From Viridibacillus soli (lineage in GTDB: Bacteria > Bacillota > Bacilli > Bacillales_A > Planococcaceae): DNA of 64,000 nt. Positions 44,673 to 54,458 of the stretch are shown piece by piece (positions within the stretch are counted from its first letter, which is position 1; every line of letters starts with the position of its first letter). Below the pieces are notes generated by a model, which ran no database searches, was not told the DNA's origin, and saw only the letters and a list, made by a program, of their open reading frames with translations. The position numbers and the translations under genes were made by a program. The stretch is from NCBI RefSeq assembly GCF_016612995.1, contig NZ_JAEOAH010000018.1, forward strand, positions 33,741 through 97,740, in the 5' to 3' direction.

Positions 44673-45764
44673 ATGAATGAAAAAGAGTTAATGATTCTAA
44701 AGTTAATTCGTCAAAATCCATTTCTGTCCCAACAAGAAATGGCTGAGCAATTGAATATGTCGAGACCAGCTTTAGCTAATATTATCTCAGGTTTAACACG
44801 TCAAGGTAAAATTGTAGGGAGGGCGTATATATTGCCAGCGGAAAATGAAGTAATCTGCATCGGTGGTGCTAATATGGACCGCAAGTTTCATATTAAAGGT
44901 AAAGCTCTGTTAAGTACTTCAAATCCTGCAACTGTTACGCAAAGCATTGGCGGAGTAAGTCGTAATATTGCAGAGAATTTAGGGCGCCTAGGACACCATG
45001 TATCGCTTTTAACAGGTGCAGGCAAGGATTCAGACTGGAATGCTATTAAGGAATCTTCTGAGAGCTATATGAATGTTTCTAATGTAGAACAGTTTCAAAA
45101 TGCTTCGACGGGCTCATATACGGCTATTTTAGATGAGCAAGGTGAAATGATATTAGCTGTAGCAAATATGGATGTTTACGATTTATTAATGCCAGATGTG
45201 CTAATGAAACATGAGGCAGCAATGTCAAATGCAGCTTGTATCGTAATGGACTTGAATTGTCCTAAAGAAACAGTGGAGAGCATTAAAGAACTTGCATTGG
45301 TTAGACATATACCATTTGCGTTAATTCCAGTTTCTTCACCGAAGATGAATCGCATGCCAGAAAATTTACAAGGTGTGACATGGTTTATATGTAATCGTGA
45401 TGAAGCAGCAACGTATTTGAGTAGTACAATTACTTCGGAGGAAGATTGGAAAAAGGCTGTGCAGGCATTATTAGATAAAGGTGCTGAAAATGTCGTCATT
45501 ACAGCGGGAAGTAAAGGTGTCTATGCGGCTTCTAAGGAGGTTGCAGTGAAAAACTATGCAGCTATTCAAATTAATGGTGTTGAAGACGTTACAGGTGCTG
45601 GAGATGCCTTTGTAGGAGCATTGCTACATAGCTGGATCCGACAAGAACCTTTTGCAGAAAGCATTCAAAATGGTTTGATGAATGCAGCAAAAACATTACA
45701 ATGCGCATTTACTGTGAGGCCAGATTTATCTGCAAATAAACTTAAAAAAGAGCTGGAGGAATAA
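44673..45764 (+). CDS. psuK: Pseudouridine kinase with N-terminal helix-turn-helix
   Basis: A 363-residue PfkB-family kinase. Residues 1-55 form a winged HTH (FLSQQEMAEQLNMSRPALAN), so the protein may also bind DNA. The kinase domain begins ICIGGANMDRKFH and ends with the anion-hole motif DVTGAGDAFVGALL. It phosphorylates pseudouridine to the 5'-phosphate, which PsuG next door cleaves. AAGGGTGATG precedes the ATG; psuG follows 3 bp after the stop. Confidence 0.93.
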   Translation: MNEKELMILKLIRQNPFLSQQEMAEQLNMSRPALANIISGLTRQGKIVGRAYILPAENEVICIGGANMDRKFHIKGKALLSTSNPATVTQSIGGVSRNIAENLGRLGHHVSLLTGAGKDSDWNAIKESSESYMNVSNVEQFQNASTGSYTAILDEQGEMILAVANMDVYDLLMPDVLMKHEAAMSNAACIVMDLNCPKETVESIKELALVRHIPFALIPVSSPKMNRMPENLQGVTWFICNRDEAATYLSSTITSEEDWKKAVQALLDKGAENVVITAGSKGVYAASKEVAVKNYAAIQINGVEDVTGAGDAFVGALLHSWIRQEPFAESIQNGLMNAAKTLQCAFTVRPDLSANKLKKELEE

Positions 45765-45767
45765 TAC

Positions 45768-46676
45768 ATGAAACAATATTTATCATTCTCAGAAGAAGTA
45801 AAAGCTGCACAAGAAAAAGGCCTACCAATCGTAGCATTAGAATCTACAATCATTTCACACGGTATGCCTTACCCACAAAATGTTATTACAGCACGTGAAG
45901 TTGAACAAATTATCCGTGATAATGGTGCTGTACCAGCAACTATTGCTATTTTAGAGGGTCAAATCAAAATCGGTCTTTCTGATGAAGAATTAGAAGTACT
46001 AGGTAACTCTTCAGACGTTGCAAAAGCATCTCGTCGTGACCTAGCTTATTTACTTGCGACAAAACAAAAAGGTGCTACTACAGTGGCTGCAACAATGATC
46101 TGTGCAGAATTAGCTGGTATTGAAATGTTCGTAACAGGTGGTATTGGTGGTGTTCACCGTGGTGCTGAAACAACAATGGATATTTCAGCTGACTTAGAAG
46201 AACTTTCACAAACAAATGTTGCAGTAGTATGCGCAGGTGCAAAATCTATTTTAGACATCGGCTTAACTTTAGAATATCTTGAAACTAAAGGTGTACCTGT
46301 AATCGGTTATAAAACAAATGTATTACCAGCATTCTACACACGTCAAAGTGATTTCGATGTTAACTTCCGTGCGGATAATCCAGAAACAGTAGCAGAAATG
46401 CTACGTACGAAATGGAATTTAGGTCTAAAAGGTGGCGCAGTAATCGCTAACCCAATTCCTGAAGCAGATGCATTGGATCACGACTTCATCACTAACATTA
46501 TCGAAAAAGCGTTACAAGAAGCAGAAGAAAATGGTATAAATGGTAAACAAGTAACACCGTTCTTATTAGGTAAAGTGAAAGAGTTAACAGAAGGCAAGAG
46601 TTTAGTGGCAAATATTGCGTTAGTAAAACATAATGCAGTAGTTGGCTCTAAAATCGCTGTTCAATTAAATAAATAA
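45768..46676 (+). CDS. psuG: Pseudouridine-5'-phosphate glycosidase
   Basis: A 302-residue enzyme that splits pseudouridine 5'-phosphate into uracil and ribose 5-phosphate, completing RNA modified-base salvage with PsuK. The family blocks [39 protein letters not shown] and [17 protein letters not shown] are intact. It is in an operon with psuK, 3 bp apart, and ends at a strong terminator. Confidence 0.96.
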   Translation: MKQYLSFSEEVKAAQEKGLPIVALESTIISHGMPYPQNVITAREVEQIIRDNGAVPATIAILEGQIKIGLSDEELEVLGNSSDVAKASRRDLAYLLATKQKGATTVAATMICAELAGIEMFVTGGIGGVHRGAETTMDISADLEELSQTNVAVVCAGAKSILDIGLTLEYLETKGVPVIGYKTNVLPAFYTRQSDFDVNFRADNPETVAEMLRTKWNLGLKGGAVIANPIPEADALDHDFITNIIEKALQEAEENGINGKQVTPFLLGKVKELTEGKSLVANIALVKHNAVVGSKIAVQLNK

Positions 46677-46686
46677 TTGCGAATAT

Positions 46687-46737
46687 GAAAAAAGCTAGGA
46701 ACAATGCCATTGTAGTATGGCCGTTCCTAGCTTTTTC
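46687..46737. terminator. Bidirectional terminator between psuG and the DUF1128 gene
   Basis: GAAAAAAGCTAGGAAC pairs with GTTCCTAGCTTTTTC; A/T-runs on both sides. Confidence 0.88.
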
Positions 46738-46738
46738 A

Positions 46739-46960
46739 TTATTTACGAAGTGAGCCTAATTCAGTTACGATTGCTTGCATTTCGCTTGGGCTAAACGTAT
46801 CACGTTTCATAACCATTTCATAAAGATATACAAGGTCTTCGTATTGAGCGGTATCAAAATGCTCAGGTTTCATGGCGTCTGCATTGACCATACGAAGTTT
46901 ATCTTTGATCATATCAATCATGTAGTTGACATTCTCAGTAGAGGGCTGTGTTAGATTCAT
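46739..46960 (-). CDS. DUF1128 family protein (YfkK-like)
   Basis: A 73-residue soluble helical protein. The C-terminal block [20 protein letters not shown] followed by [14 protein letters not shown] matches the DUF1128 signature, as in B. subtilis YfkK. AGGTAGGGAT lies before the ATG. It is divergent from the YtxH/YihY pair; no function is known. Confidence 0.9.
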   Translation of the reverse strand: MNLTQPSTENVNYMIDMIKDKLRMVNADAMKPEHFDTAQYEDLVYLYEMVMKRDTFSPSEMQAIVTELGSLRK

Positions 46961-47502
46961 AGAAATCCCTACCTTTCGTTCATTACTACAGTATCATTTC
47001 ATGCTCTGTACAGAATGTCAAATACAAATTACTGCAGCTTGTTCAGCTTCTTTTTCTTCTTTCAACTTCGCTTTAATAGGTTTCGTTTCGAGGATGACTA
47101 CACCTGGTAGCCAATAAGAACGATTAAGCTTGGAATTGTGAAATATGATCTGCAGCATATAGAGCGTGCTTTTTAGAGATAAAGCCTAAGGGCAGTTGGT
47201 AACAGCCAAACTTGTAACACGCCGATTCGAAAAGTCTGAGAAACCCCAGAACCGACGACGCCTAAAATATCATTTAAGTTATCTATTCAAAATTCCTATT
47301 TTCCACATTTCCTCAAAGTGGAAGAATAACCTCTTTCTATTTAATTCCTCATCTCCTGATAATATTCTCAAAATTCCGTATATTAGACAAGGAGAATTTT
47401 TTTGAAGAGAATAGATTATCTAGCCATTACTTTCGTTTTATTGTTAAAGTATAAGGGTATACTATTTCACAGGATTTAATTGCTAGGAGGAGAAGGTTGT
47501 TT
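46961..47502. other. Intergenic stretch, possibly with coding remnants
   Basis: No gene is supported. On the minus strand short protein-like pieces occur in different frames (for example WLPGVVILETKPIKAKLKEE near 47060-47120), which may be debris. In B. subtilis a low-molecular-weight phosphatase gene (yfkJ) lies in the comparable place; no such sequence is visible here. Confidence 0.4.
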
Positions 47503-47853
47503 ATGACGAATAAATTATTTGTAGGAATCGCAATTGGAGCTTTTACAGGAGCAGCAATTAGCATGTTGGATCGTACAACACGTAACAACACAGTAAACAC
47601 GGTTAAAAACATTGCGGAGGACGTACAGTATTACGCCAAAAATCGTGATGAGCTTGCTGAAAAGGTACAAATTAAAGTAGAAAAATATCAATCTTTATAC
47701 AACACATTTACAACAGAAAAAGATTATTACCTTGAGAAAATTAATGAAATACAATCTTTTTCGCCACAAGTGAAAAATCTTTTGACAGATACTAAAAATG
47801 CATTTGTATCGCCAAAAGAAGAAGAGGAAGACCCTAATGTAATTCATCTTTGA
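47503..47853 (+). CDS. YtxH-like protein (YfkI-like)
   Basis: A 116-residue protein with a Gly/Ala-rich N-terminal hydrophobic segment (LFVGIAIGAFTGAAISMLD), as in YtxH-domain proteins, and then a coiled-coil-prone charged region. ATG 47503 is chosen, since AGAAGG lies 6 nt before it; the TTG at 47497 overlaps this. It sits 20 bp before the YihY gene, the same order as yfkI-yfkH in B. subtilis as I recall it. Function unknown. Confidence 0.75.
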   Translation: MTNKLFVGIAIGAFTGAAISMLDRTTRNNTVNTVKNIAEDVQYYAKNRDELAEKVQIKVEKYQSLYNTFTTEKDYYLEKINEIQSFSPQVKNLLTDTKNAFVSPKEEEEDPNVIHL

Positions 47854-47873
47854 GCTAACCAAGGGGGAGAGCA

Positions 47874-48815
47874 ATGAGTAAAGATAATGGTTCTGATTCA
47901 AAGTCTTCAGCAGTATTCGACAAGATGAAGATGATGCAAATTGAGAAGAAGGATAAGGAAGAGAAGGTCAATGATATAACAACATTAAAAGGTTTTTTGA
48001 TGGAGTATATAAAGCGTTTGCAAGATGCGGATATCTCGGGTTTTAGCGCACAATTAGCCTATTTCTTCCTGCTATCATTTTTTCCATTACTCATATTCTT
48101 AGTGACATTACTACCGTTTTTAAATATTGATCAGGATCAGGTGTATTTGTTTTTAAATGCAATTTTACCTGAACAAGTGTATTCACTTATTAATGGAACA
48201 ATTAGTGAAGTACTACAAAATAGAAATGGTGGATTATTGTCGATTGGTGTCATCGGTACGATTTGGTCAGCGTCAAAAGGGGTAGATGCGCTGATCAAAT
48301 CATTAAACCGTTCCTACGATAAAGACGAAACAAGGCCATTTATAATTGCTAGATTAGTGTCAGTTATTTTCACATTTCTCTTAGTAGGTTTGATCATAAT
48401 TGCGCTTTTGTTATCTGTTTTTGGTAAGCAAATTGGCACTGTATTATTCTCTTACTTTGGGTTAGCAGTAGATTTTTTTAATCTGTGGAATAATATACGA
48501 TGGATTATGCCGCCATTGCTAATTTTTATTGTATTAACGGTAATGTACTGGATTGGACCGAATATTAAGTTGTATTTACGCAGTGTTCTACTAGGCTCTG
48601 CTGCTGCAACGATTGCATGGATTGTACTATCTTATGGATTTTCTTACTATGTTAGTAATTTTGCAAATTACTCTGCAACTTATGGCAGTATCGGAGGGAT
48701 TATCATTCTAATGTTATGGCTGTATTTTACAGGCATGATTTTAATGGCTGGTGGTCAGATTAACGCGATTATGCAGCAGAGAAGAGAAGTGTTAGAAGCA
48801 CGAAAAAGAGGATGA
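47874..48815 (+). CDS. YihY/UPF0761 family membrane protein (YfkH-like)
   Basis: A 313-residue protein with an N-terminal charged segment of about 45 residues and six helices. Family marks are ISGFSAQLAYFFLLSFFPLL, IWSASKGVDALIKSLNRSY and NYSATYGSIGGIIILMLWLY. Older annotations call this ribonuclease BN, but that activity belongs to another protein. GGGGGAG precedes the ATG. A long palindrome at its stop ends transcription. Confidence 0.93.
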   Translation: MSKDNGSDSKSSAVFDKMKMMQIEKKDKEEKVNDITTLKGFLMEYIKRLQDADISGFSAQLAYFFLLSFFPLLIFLVTLLPFLNIDQDQVYLFLNAILPEQVYSLINGTISEVLQNRNGGLLSIGVIGTIWSASKGVDALIKSLNRSYDKDETRPFIIARLVSVIFTFLLVGLIIIALLLSVFGKQIGTVLFSYFGLAVDFFNLWNNIRWIMPPLLIFIVLTVMYWIGPNIKLYLRSVLLGSAAATIAWIVLSYGFSYYVSNFANYSATYGSIGGIIILMLWLYFTGMILMAGGQINAIMQQRREVLEARKRG

Positions 48816-48840
48816 TCACTAGTGGTCATCCTCTTTTTTT
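48803..48840. terminator. Bidirectional terminator overlapping a stop codon
   Basis: AAAAAGAGGATGATCACT/AGTGGTCATCCTCTTTTTTT nearly perfect palindrome; shared by the converging YihY and P-type ATPase genes. Confidence 0.88.
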
Positions 48841-50743
48841 AGATATTTTTATTTAATAGTCTTAAACCATTTAAAATGACAAGAATTGTACTACCTTCAT
48901 GTCCGACAACACCTAGTGGTAAATCTACTACTTGAAGGAAGTTTGAGATAATTAATAGGGTTATGACTGTAATAGAGAAGGCGATATTTTGTTTGACAAT
49001 CTTTTGCATTTTACGTGATAGTTTTACTGCATAGGAAATTTTAGAAAGATCATTTTTCATTAATACAACATCAGCCGTTTCCAAGGCAACGTCGGTTCCT
49101 TCACCCATTGCGATACCTGTTGTAGCAGTTGCTAGAGCGGGTGCATCGTTAATGCCGTCACCAACCATTCCGACATGTTTGTATTTAGCCATTAAATCTT
49201 TCATATGCTGTACTTTTGTTTCAGGTAAGCATTCGGCGATATAAGCATCAACACCTGCTTCACGGGCAATTACTTTTGCTGTGTTTTCATTATCCCCAGT
49301 TAACATAACAGTGTGAATACCAAGCTCTTTTAGAAGGGCAATCGCACGTTTTGACTCTTCGCGAACTGTATCTTTCATGGCTGCTATAGCAACAATTCCT
49401 TGTTCATCACGTACGAAAATAACGGTCTTACCTTCATCAGCAAGAGTAGGTGCAATGCCATTTGCGAAGCTCATAGCTTCATTCTGACCAACGAAATCGG
49501 CTTTCCCTACTTTATAAGCTATGTTATTCACAATTGCTTTTAAGCCCCAGCCAGGTACATCTTCAATTTGTGCTTTATGGAAAGTTGTAATGCCTTGCTG
49601 TTTTGCATAAGCCGTAATAGATTGCGCCAATGGGTGATTTGATTGTGATTCAATACCTGCAACAATCGATAGTGTTTCTTGTTGATCCAAACCTTCACGA
49701 ACCATAAATTCAGTGACAACAGGTTTACCTTGTGTAAGCGTACCGGTTTTATCAAATGCGATAGCGTTTAAAACACTTAAATTTTCTAAATGCATACCAC
49801 CTTTAAATAAAATACCACTTTTTGCACTGTTAGAAATGGCTGATAATGTTGCTGGCATAATCGATGCGACAAGAGCACATGGTGATGCAACAACAAGTAA
49901 CACCATTGCACGATAAAAGGTAGTGGTCCAGTCCCATCCAAGTAGGAAGTGAGGTAGGAACATCATAAATACAACAGTGATTAAAACAAATTTTACATAA
50001 GTCCCTTCAAAACGCTCGATAAATTGTTGGGAAGGGGATTTCTCACTTTGAGCTGATTGGACAAGGTCGATAATTTTTTGGAATAAAGATTCAGAATTTG
50101 GTTTTGTCATTTCCATCGTAACAGCACCACTCATATTGACAGTACCTGCGAATACGTCGTCACCTGTGAGTTTAGTAACGGGTAGGGCTTCACCACTAAT
50201 TGCAGCCTCATCGATAGCCGTTGCACCTTCAATGATCATGCCATCAGCTGGAACACGTTCACCAGGTTTAATGAAAAGACGATCACCTGTTTTTAATGTA
50301 GCTACGGAGACGCGAGTTGGTTCACCTTGTTCGTTTACTAACCATGCTTCTTCAGGTTGAAGATTCATTAAAGCTGAGATTTCTTTATGGCTTTTATTCA
50401 TCGCATACGTTTCAAGAGCACCACTTAATGCGAATATGAAGATTAGAATTGCACCTTCAGTCCAGTAGCCGATAATGGCTGAACCAACGGCAGCTAAAAT
50501 CATAAGGAATTCTACATTCAATTCCTTGTTAGCAATTGTTTCTTCAACGCCTTCCTTAGCTTTTGCAAAGCCACCGACCAAAAAAGCTAGGACAAAGAAG
50601 ATAATAGATGAAGTGCCCATGTCACTTTTACTTAGTAGCCAAGCGATTAAGATAAGGACACCTGAAGCGAGAGCAGCAATTAGTTCAGCATGTTCTTTTA
50701 GATTCTCAATTAGCGATCGCTTTTCTTGGTTTGTCATTTCCAT
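48839..50743 (-). CDS. zosA: Heavy-metal P1B-type ATPase, ZosA-like
   Basis: A 634-residue metal pump without an N-terminal HMA domain. The actuator TGES-equivalent is ISGEALPV, the membrane metal site is SPC (VVASPCALVA), the phosphorylation site is DKTGT, and the hinge MVGDGINDAPAL is intact. Length and lack of HMA match B. subtilis ZosA, a PerR-controlled zinc uptake ATPase, and a PerR-like box lies upstream. Cadmium or cobalt export cannot be excluded. Start ATG 50743 is preferred: AGGAGGT is 6 nt before it but abuts ATG 50749. Confidence 0.9.
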   Translation of the reverse strand: MEMTNQEKRSLIENLKEHAELIAALASGVLILIAWLLSKSDMGTSSIIFFVLAFLVGGFAKAKEGVEETIANKELNVEFLMILAAVGSAIIGYWTEGAILIFIFALSGALETYAMNKSHKEISALMNLQPEEAWLVNEQGEPTRVSVATLKTGDRLFIKPGERVPADGMIIEGATAIDEAAISGEALPVTKLTGDDVFAGTVNMSGAVTMEMTKPNSESLFQKIIDLVQSAQSEKSPSQQFIERFEGTYVKFVLITVVFMMFLPHFLLGWDWTTTFYRAMVLLVVASPCALVASIMPATLSAISNSAKSGILFKGGMHLENLSVLNAIAFDKTGTLTQGKPVVTEFMVREGLDQQETLSIVAGIESQSNHPLAQSITAYAKQQGITTFHKAQIEDVPGWGLKAIVNNIAYKVGKADFVGQNEAMSFANGIAPTLADEGKTVIFVRDEQGIVAIAAMKDTVREESKRAIALLKELGIHTVMLTGDNENTAKVIAREAGVDAYIAECLPETKVQHMKDLMAKYKHVGMVGDGINDAPALATATTGIAMGEGTDVALETADVVLMKNDLSKISYAVKLSRKMQKIVKQNIAFSITVITLLIISNFLQVVDLPLGVVGHEGSTILVILNGLRLLNKNI

Positions 50744-50820
50744 TGTCATACCTCCTGATAATGAGTATCAATATCGAAACCATTATTAATCAATAAAAAT
50801 GGCTTTCTATAAGGGTTTGT

Positions 50821-50835
50821 AAGTAATTATTACAA
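50821..50835 (-). promoter_or_regulatory. Zur-like palindrome upstream of the P-type ATPase
   Basis: AAGTAATTATTACAA carries the Zur core GTAATNATTAC exactly; the outer positions differ from the B. subtilis consensus TCGTAATNATTACGA. It is 70-90 bp before the ATPase start. Confidence 0.35.
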
Positions 50836-50846
50836 TCATTTTTAAT

Positions 50847-50861
50847 TTAGAATTATTATAA
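50847..50861 (-). promoter_or_regulatory. PerR-like box upstream of the P-type ATPase
   Basis: TTAGAATTATTATAA matches the PerR consensus TTATAATNATTATAA with one difference. It is about 105-118 bp before the ATPase start, where a promoter would be expected. Confidence 0.5.
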
Positions 50862-50939
50862 CATGTGGATTCTGAATGGGAAAGTCAATTATTTAATAAA
50901 TGTTAATTTCTGAGGAAATGTGCATCGCGAAAATAAAAA

Positions 50940-50973
50940 AACTCTCAAAGACTATGAGTAGTCTTCGAGAGTT
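50940..50973 (-). terminator. Terminator of the fumarase gene
   Basis: AACTCTCAAAGACT/AGTCTTCGAGAGTT stem (one mismatch) with T-run on the minus strand. Confidence 0.8.
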
Positions 50974-50987
50974 ACATTCAAATTCTA

Positions 50988-52526
50988 TTAAAAAACGCGT
51001 TCAGCATTTAGAGCTAATTTATCAAGAGATGATTTTTGAACGTCTGCGTGTAAAGAATTACCGTGAGAGTCCATCGTTACGACAGCTGTGAATCCTTCAA
51101 CTGATAAGTGCCACATTGCTTCTGGAATACCGAATTCCATTAAGTCTACTCCATCTACTGATTTGATACAGTCTGCGTAGTATTGTGCAGCGCCACCAAT
51201 TGCATTTAAGTAAACGCCACCGTGTTCAGATAGAGCAGCAAGCGTTTTTGGTCCCATACCGCCTTTACCCATAACTGCGCGGATACCAAATTTTTTCATA
51301 ATATCGCCTTGGTATGGTTCTTCACGGATAGAAGTTGTTGGACCAGCAGCTTTTACTGTCCAGTTATCATTTTCGTCTTTAGCCATTACTGGACCACAGT
51401 GATAAACGATTTGACCGTTTAAATTAACAGGAGCATCATGACTCATTAAGTGATGGTGGATTGCGTCACGGCCAGTGTACATACGACCAGTAATTTTCAC
51501 AACATCTCCAACGTTTAATGAACGGATTTGTTCTTCAGAGATGGGTGCAGTTAATTCAACGACTTTTTTCTCAGGAGCTTTAGATGCTTCTGTTTGTGGT
51601 TCGTCTTTGAATGAAATTTTCTCGCCATCTTGGTAGTGCCAGTTGCTGATTTCACCAGTTGTAGCATCGACATCGATTGCCATGCGACGGTAAGCCCAAC
51701 AGTTATAAGCCACAGATACGTAGAATGATGCCGGAATACGGTTCATAACGCCAACTTTACAGCCTAGTAGTGTTGCTTCACCACCGAAGCCCATAGTACC
51801 GATCCCTAAAGTGTTAGATTTTTCGATTATATAATCTTCTAATTTCGCTAAATCAGGATTTGGGTTTGTGTCATCGACATGACGGAATAATTGTTCTTTT
51901 GCTAAATCATATCCAGATGAGCGGTCTCCACCGATACCTACGCCGATGAATCCAGCAGCACAGCCTTGTCCTTGTGCTTGAAAGACAGAGTGAAGTACAC
52001 ATTTACGGATACCATCTAAATCACGACCAGCACGGCCAAGACCTTCTAATTCAGTTGGTAAGCTGTATTGAATATTTTTGTTTTCACAGCCTCCACCTTT
52101 TAGAATTAATTTGATTTCGATGAAGTCATTTTCCCATTGTTCAAATTTCATAACAGGAAGACCATCACCTAAGTTATCGCCACTGTTAGCACCAGTTAAT
52201 GAATCAACAGAGTTTGGACGTAGCTTAGCATCAGCAGTAGCTCGAGCGATTGCTTTTTTTATAACTTCTTTGATTTCTATTTGGTTTACGCCAACCGGAG
52301 TTTTCAATTTGAATGTTGGAAGACCAGTATCTTGACAGATAGGTGAAATATTATCATCAGCCATATGGATATTAGTTGAGATTGTATCTAAACTCATTGC
52401 TGCGCGAGTTCCCGCATTTTCGGCATCTTTCGCTTTTTTTATTGCGCGGCGAACATCTTTCGGCAAGTTCGTAGATGTTTCAGTTACTAAATCATAAATG
52501 CTTTGTTCAAGCTTTTCTAAATTCAT
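50988..52526 (-). CDS. fumA: Class I (iron-sulfur) fumarate hydratase
   Basis: A 512-residue class I fumarase with the alpha and beta domains in one chain, converting fumarate and malate in the citric acid cycle. Cysteines for the 4Fe-4S cluster are in PICQDTGLP, GQGCAAGF and LLGCKVGV. The beta part carries GPTTSIREEPY and KGGMGPKTLAAL. Most Bacillus use class II FumC; the class I form is oxygen-sensitive. GAGGGGG lies before the ATG. Monocistronic. Confidence 0.94.
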   Translation of the reverse strand: MNLEKLEQSIYDLVTETSTNLPKDVRRAIKKAKDAENAGTRAAMSLDTISTNIHMADDNISPICQDTGLPTFKLKTPVGVNQIEIKEVIKKAIARATADAKLRPNSVDSLTGANSGDNLGDGLPVMKFEQWENDFIEIKLILKGGGCENKNIQYSLPTELEGLGRAGRDLDGIRKCVLHSVFQAQGQGCAAGFIGVGIGGDRSSGYDLAKEQLFRHVDDTNPNPDLAKLEDYIIEKSNTLGIGTMGFGGEATLLGCKVGVMNRIPASFYVSVAYNCWAYRRMAIDVDATTGEISNWHYQDGEKISFKDEPQTEASKAPEKKVVELTAPISEEQIRSLNVGDVVKITGRMYTGRDAIHHHLMSHDAPVNLNGQIVYHCGPVMAKDENDNWTVKAAGPTTSIREEPYQGDIMKKFGIRAVMGKGGMGPKTLAALSEHGGVYLNAIGGAAQYYADCIKSVDGVDLMEFGIPEAMWHLSVEGFTAVVTMDSHGNSLHADVQKSSLDKLALNAERVF

Positions 52527-52596
52527 GTAAATTGCCCCCTCAAATAAGGTAATTTTATAAGTTCATACTTATTATACCCTTTTCAAAATATGAAAA

Positions 52597-52622
52597 AAAG
52601 AGCGTGAATTCACGCTCTTTTA
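52597..52622. terminator. Perfect palindromic terminator
   Basis: AAAAGAGCGTG joined to CACGCTCTTTT by a four-base AATT centre; it separates the SE1561 and fumarase genes on the minus strand. Confidence 0.8.
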
Positions 52623-52664
52623 GAAACTTGCTAGAAATTATAGAAACCAATCATTTTTTGTCGA

Positions 52665-52853
52665 TTAATTTCCCTTTTTGTCGTTGAATTGATCCATTTT
52701 ATCTTCTAAATCGTCCATCATTTGAATAAGGCGATCGATATCTTCCAATTCAGTTGTTTCTGGGTCAATGGCATCTAGAACTTCTAAAAAGATTTGAAGA
52801 CGTTCTTTTAAGTAGGTTACTTGTTGATCTTTGTCTGTAATGGATTTGCCCAT
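52665..52853 (-). CDS. SE1561 family small protein
   Basis: A 62-residue acidic, helical protein. The order KSITDKDQQVTYLKERLQIF, then DAIDPETTELEDIDRLIQMM and DDLEDKM matches the SE1561 family of Bacillales and staphylococci. It has no membrane segment and is likely a short coiled coil. GAGGTG precedes the ATG. Function unknown. Confidence 0.85.
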   Translation of the reverse strand: MGKSITDKDQQVTYLKERLQIFLEVLDAIDPETTELEDIDRLIQMMDDLEDKMDQFNDKKGN

Positions 52854-53138
52854 CGTTACACCTCATTTCTTCTACCTCATAGTAGCTGATTTATATAGTT
52901 TTTTCAATTGAAATAGTATAATACTAGGACTTAAGAAATATTTTAATGTTGCATGTATTTAGAAAATTTACAAAACTTATATATTGTGATAAAGTGTAAT
53001 TAACATAAAGGAAGGGAGGACAACGAGAAAAGTAAAAAAAAATCCTGGAATTGAAGGAGGGAGTTAGCAGTTTACGGTGAAATACTGTGAAGGCGTTAAG
53101 TGCAACTGCAAATATAAATGGATATAAGTAATTGTTAG
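52854..53138. other. Intergenic stretch ending in a strong terminator
   Basis: No ordinary gene is visible, yet a strong terminator closes the segment, so a short transcript is implied. Purine-rich GAAGGGAGG and GAAGGAGGGAG motifs occur at 53012-53020 and 53053-53063. A 16-codon cysteine-containing ORF starts at GTG 53077 (KYCEGVKCNCKYKWI after Met), but with an overlong spacing to the purine-rich motif. Noncoding RNA or a micropeptide are both possible. Confidence 0.4.
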
Positions 53139-53181
53139 AAGGCTCAGTACACATGTCATTAATGTGAACTGGGCCTTTATT
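53139..53181 (+). terminator. Strong terminator with no gene upstream
   Basis: AAGGCTCAGTACACAT/ATGTGAACTGGGCCTT, 16 positions with one mismatch and one G-T pair, 7-nt loop, TATTTG tail. Confidence 0.8.
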
Positions 53182-53282
53182 TGTTATGAAAAAAATATAT
53201 CAGAATAGCGCATGAATATGATAATATTGTAAAAGAATCTCGGCAATACATAAATTGTTTATATGTTATCAAGGAGGAAGAA

Positions 53283-54458
53283 ATGGGATATAATACTAAT
53301 TTTGAAAAGAGACGATTTTGGATATTGGTTATTATTGTATCCATTTCTGGTTTCTCTCAAGGAATGTTATTGCCGCTTGTGTCGGTAATTTTCGAGCAGG
53401 ATGGTGTTTCCTCTGCTTTAAATGGTTTGAATGCAACAGGTTTATATTTGGGTACTTTGCTCGTGTCACCTTTTATAGAGCGGCCACTACGTAAATATGG
53501 TTATAAGCCAATTATTATTGTTGGCGGGGCGCTCGTCTTTTTATCTTTATTAATGTTTCCACTTTGGAAGAGTATCACGTTTTGGTTTGTACTGCGAATA
53601 TTAATTGGAGTTGGTGATAATGCATTACATTATGCAACACAAACGTGGATTACATCCACAGCACCAGTTCATTTACTTGGTAAGAATATTGCCATTTACG
53701 GCTTATCATTTGGGATAGGCTTTGCAGTTGGCCCTTTGTTTGTCCCATTGATGAAAATTTCCGAGGGATTGCCATTTATCGTGTCCTCTCTTCTTTGTCT
53801 ACTAGCATGGTCACTCGTTTTCTTCGTGAAAAATGAACATCCAGAAGCGATCCAAATGACGAGTGTCGGTGATAATGCATGGGGCCGTTACGTGAAAACA
53901 TTTAAATACGCTTGGGTTGCCTTTTTACCACCATTTTGTTATGGCTTTCTAGAGTCGTCATTGAATGCATTATTCCCAGTATACGCACTGCGAAAATCAT
54001 TTGATGTATCCATGGTATCGATTATTTTAGCAGCTTTTTCTACAGGAGGAATCTTATCGCAAGTGCCACTAGGTATGCTTGGAGATAAGATAGGTCGTCG
54101 AAAAGTCAGCTTGCTTGCTCTTGCAGGTGGGGGAACGATTTTCGGGATTGCCAGCTTCTTTGAAGGGTCAGAAATTGTAGTAGCAATTGCATTTCTTTGT
54201 GCGGGTGTATTTGCAGGCTCAGTGTTCTCTTTAGGTATTGCTTATATGACCGATTTAACACCAAAGGAATTGTTGCCAACAGGTAACTTATTATGTGGTA
54301 TTTTCTTCAGCTTTGGCAGCTTGTCAGGACCGTTTTTTGGCGGTATCTATTTACAACTTGTCGATCAATATAGCTTCTTATTATTAGTCTCAGCAATATT
54401 ATTAATTGTTTTCTTCGTCTCATTAATTGGTGGGAAAACAGTGAAGCATGCCGTATAA
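53283..54458 (+). CDS. MFS transporter (YfkF-like)
   Basis: A 391-residue major facilitator with 12 predicted helices. The loop 2-3 region is degenerate (RPLRKYGYK), loop 8-9 has the better motif GMLGDKIGRRKVSLL. Its place near the DUF1128/YtxH/YihY genes resembles yfkF in B. subtilis. Substrate is unknown. CAAGGAGGAAG precedes the ATG and a strong hairpin follows the stop. Confidence 0.88.
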   Translation: MGYNTNFEKRRFWILVIIVSISGFSQGMLLPLVSVIFEQDGVSSALNGLNATGLYLGTLLVSPFIERPLRKYGYKPIIIVGGALVFLSLLMFPLWKSITFWFVLRILIGVGDNALHYATQTWITSTAPVHLLGKNIAIYGLSFGIGFAVGPLFVPLMKISEGLPFIVSSLLCLLAWSLVFFVKNEHPEAIQMTSVGDNAWGRYVKTFKYAWVAFLPPFCYGFLESSLNALFPVYALRKSFDVSMVSIILAAFSTGGILSQVPLGMLGDKIGRRKVSLLALAGGGTIFGIASFFEGSEIVVAIAFLCAGVFAGSVFSLGIAYMTDLTPKELLPTGNLLCGIFFSFGSLSGPFFGGIYLQLVDQYSFLLLVSAILLIVFFVSLIGGKTVKHAV

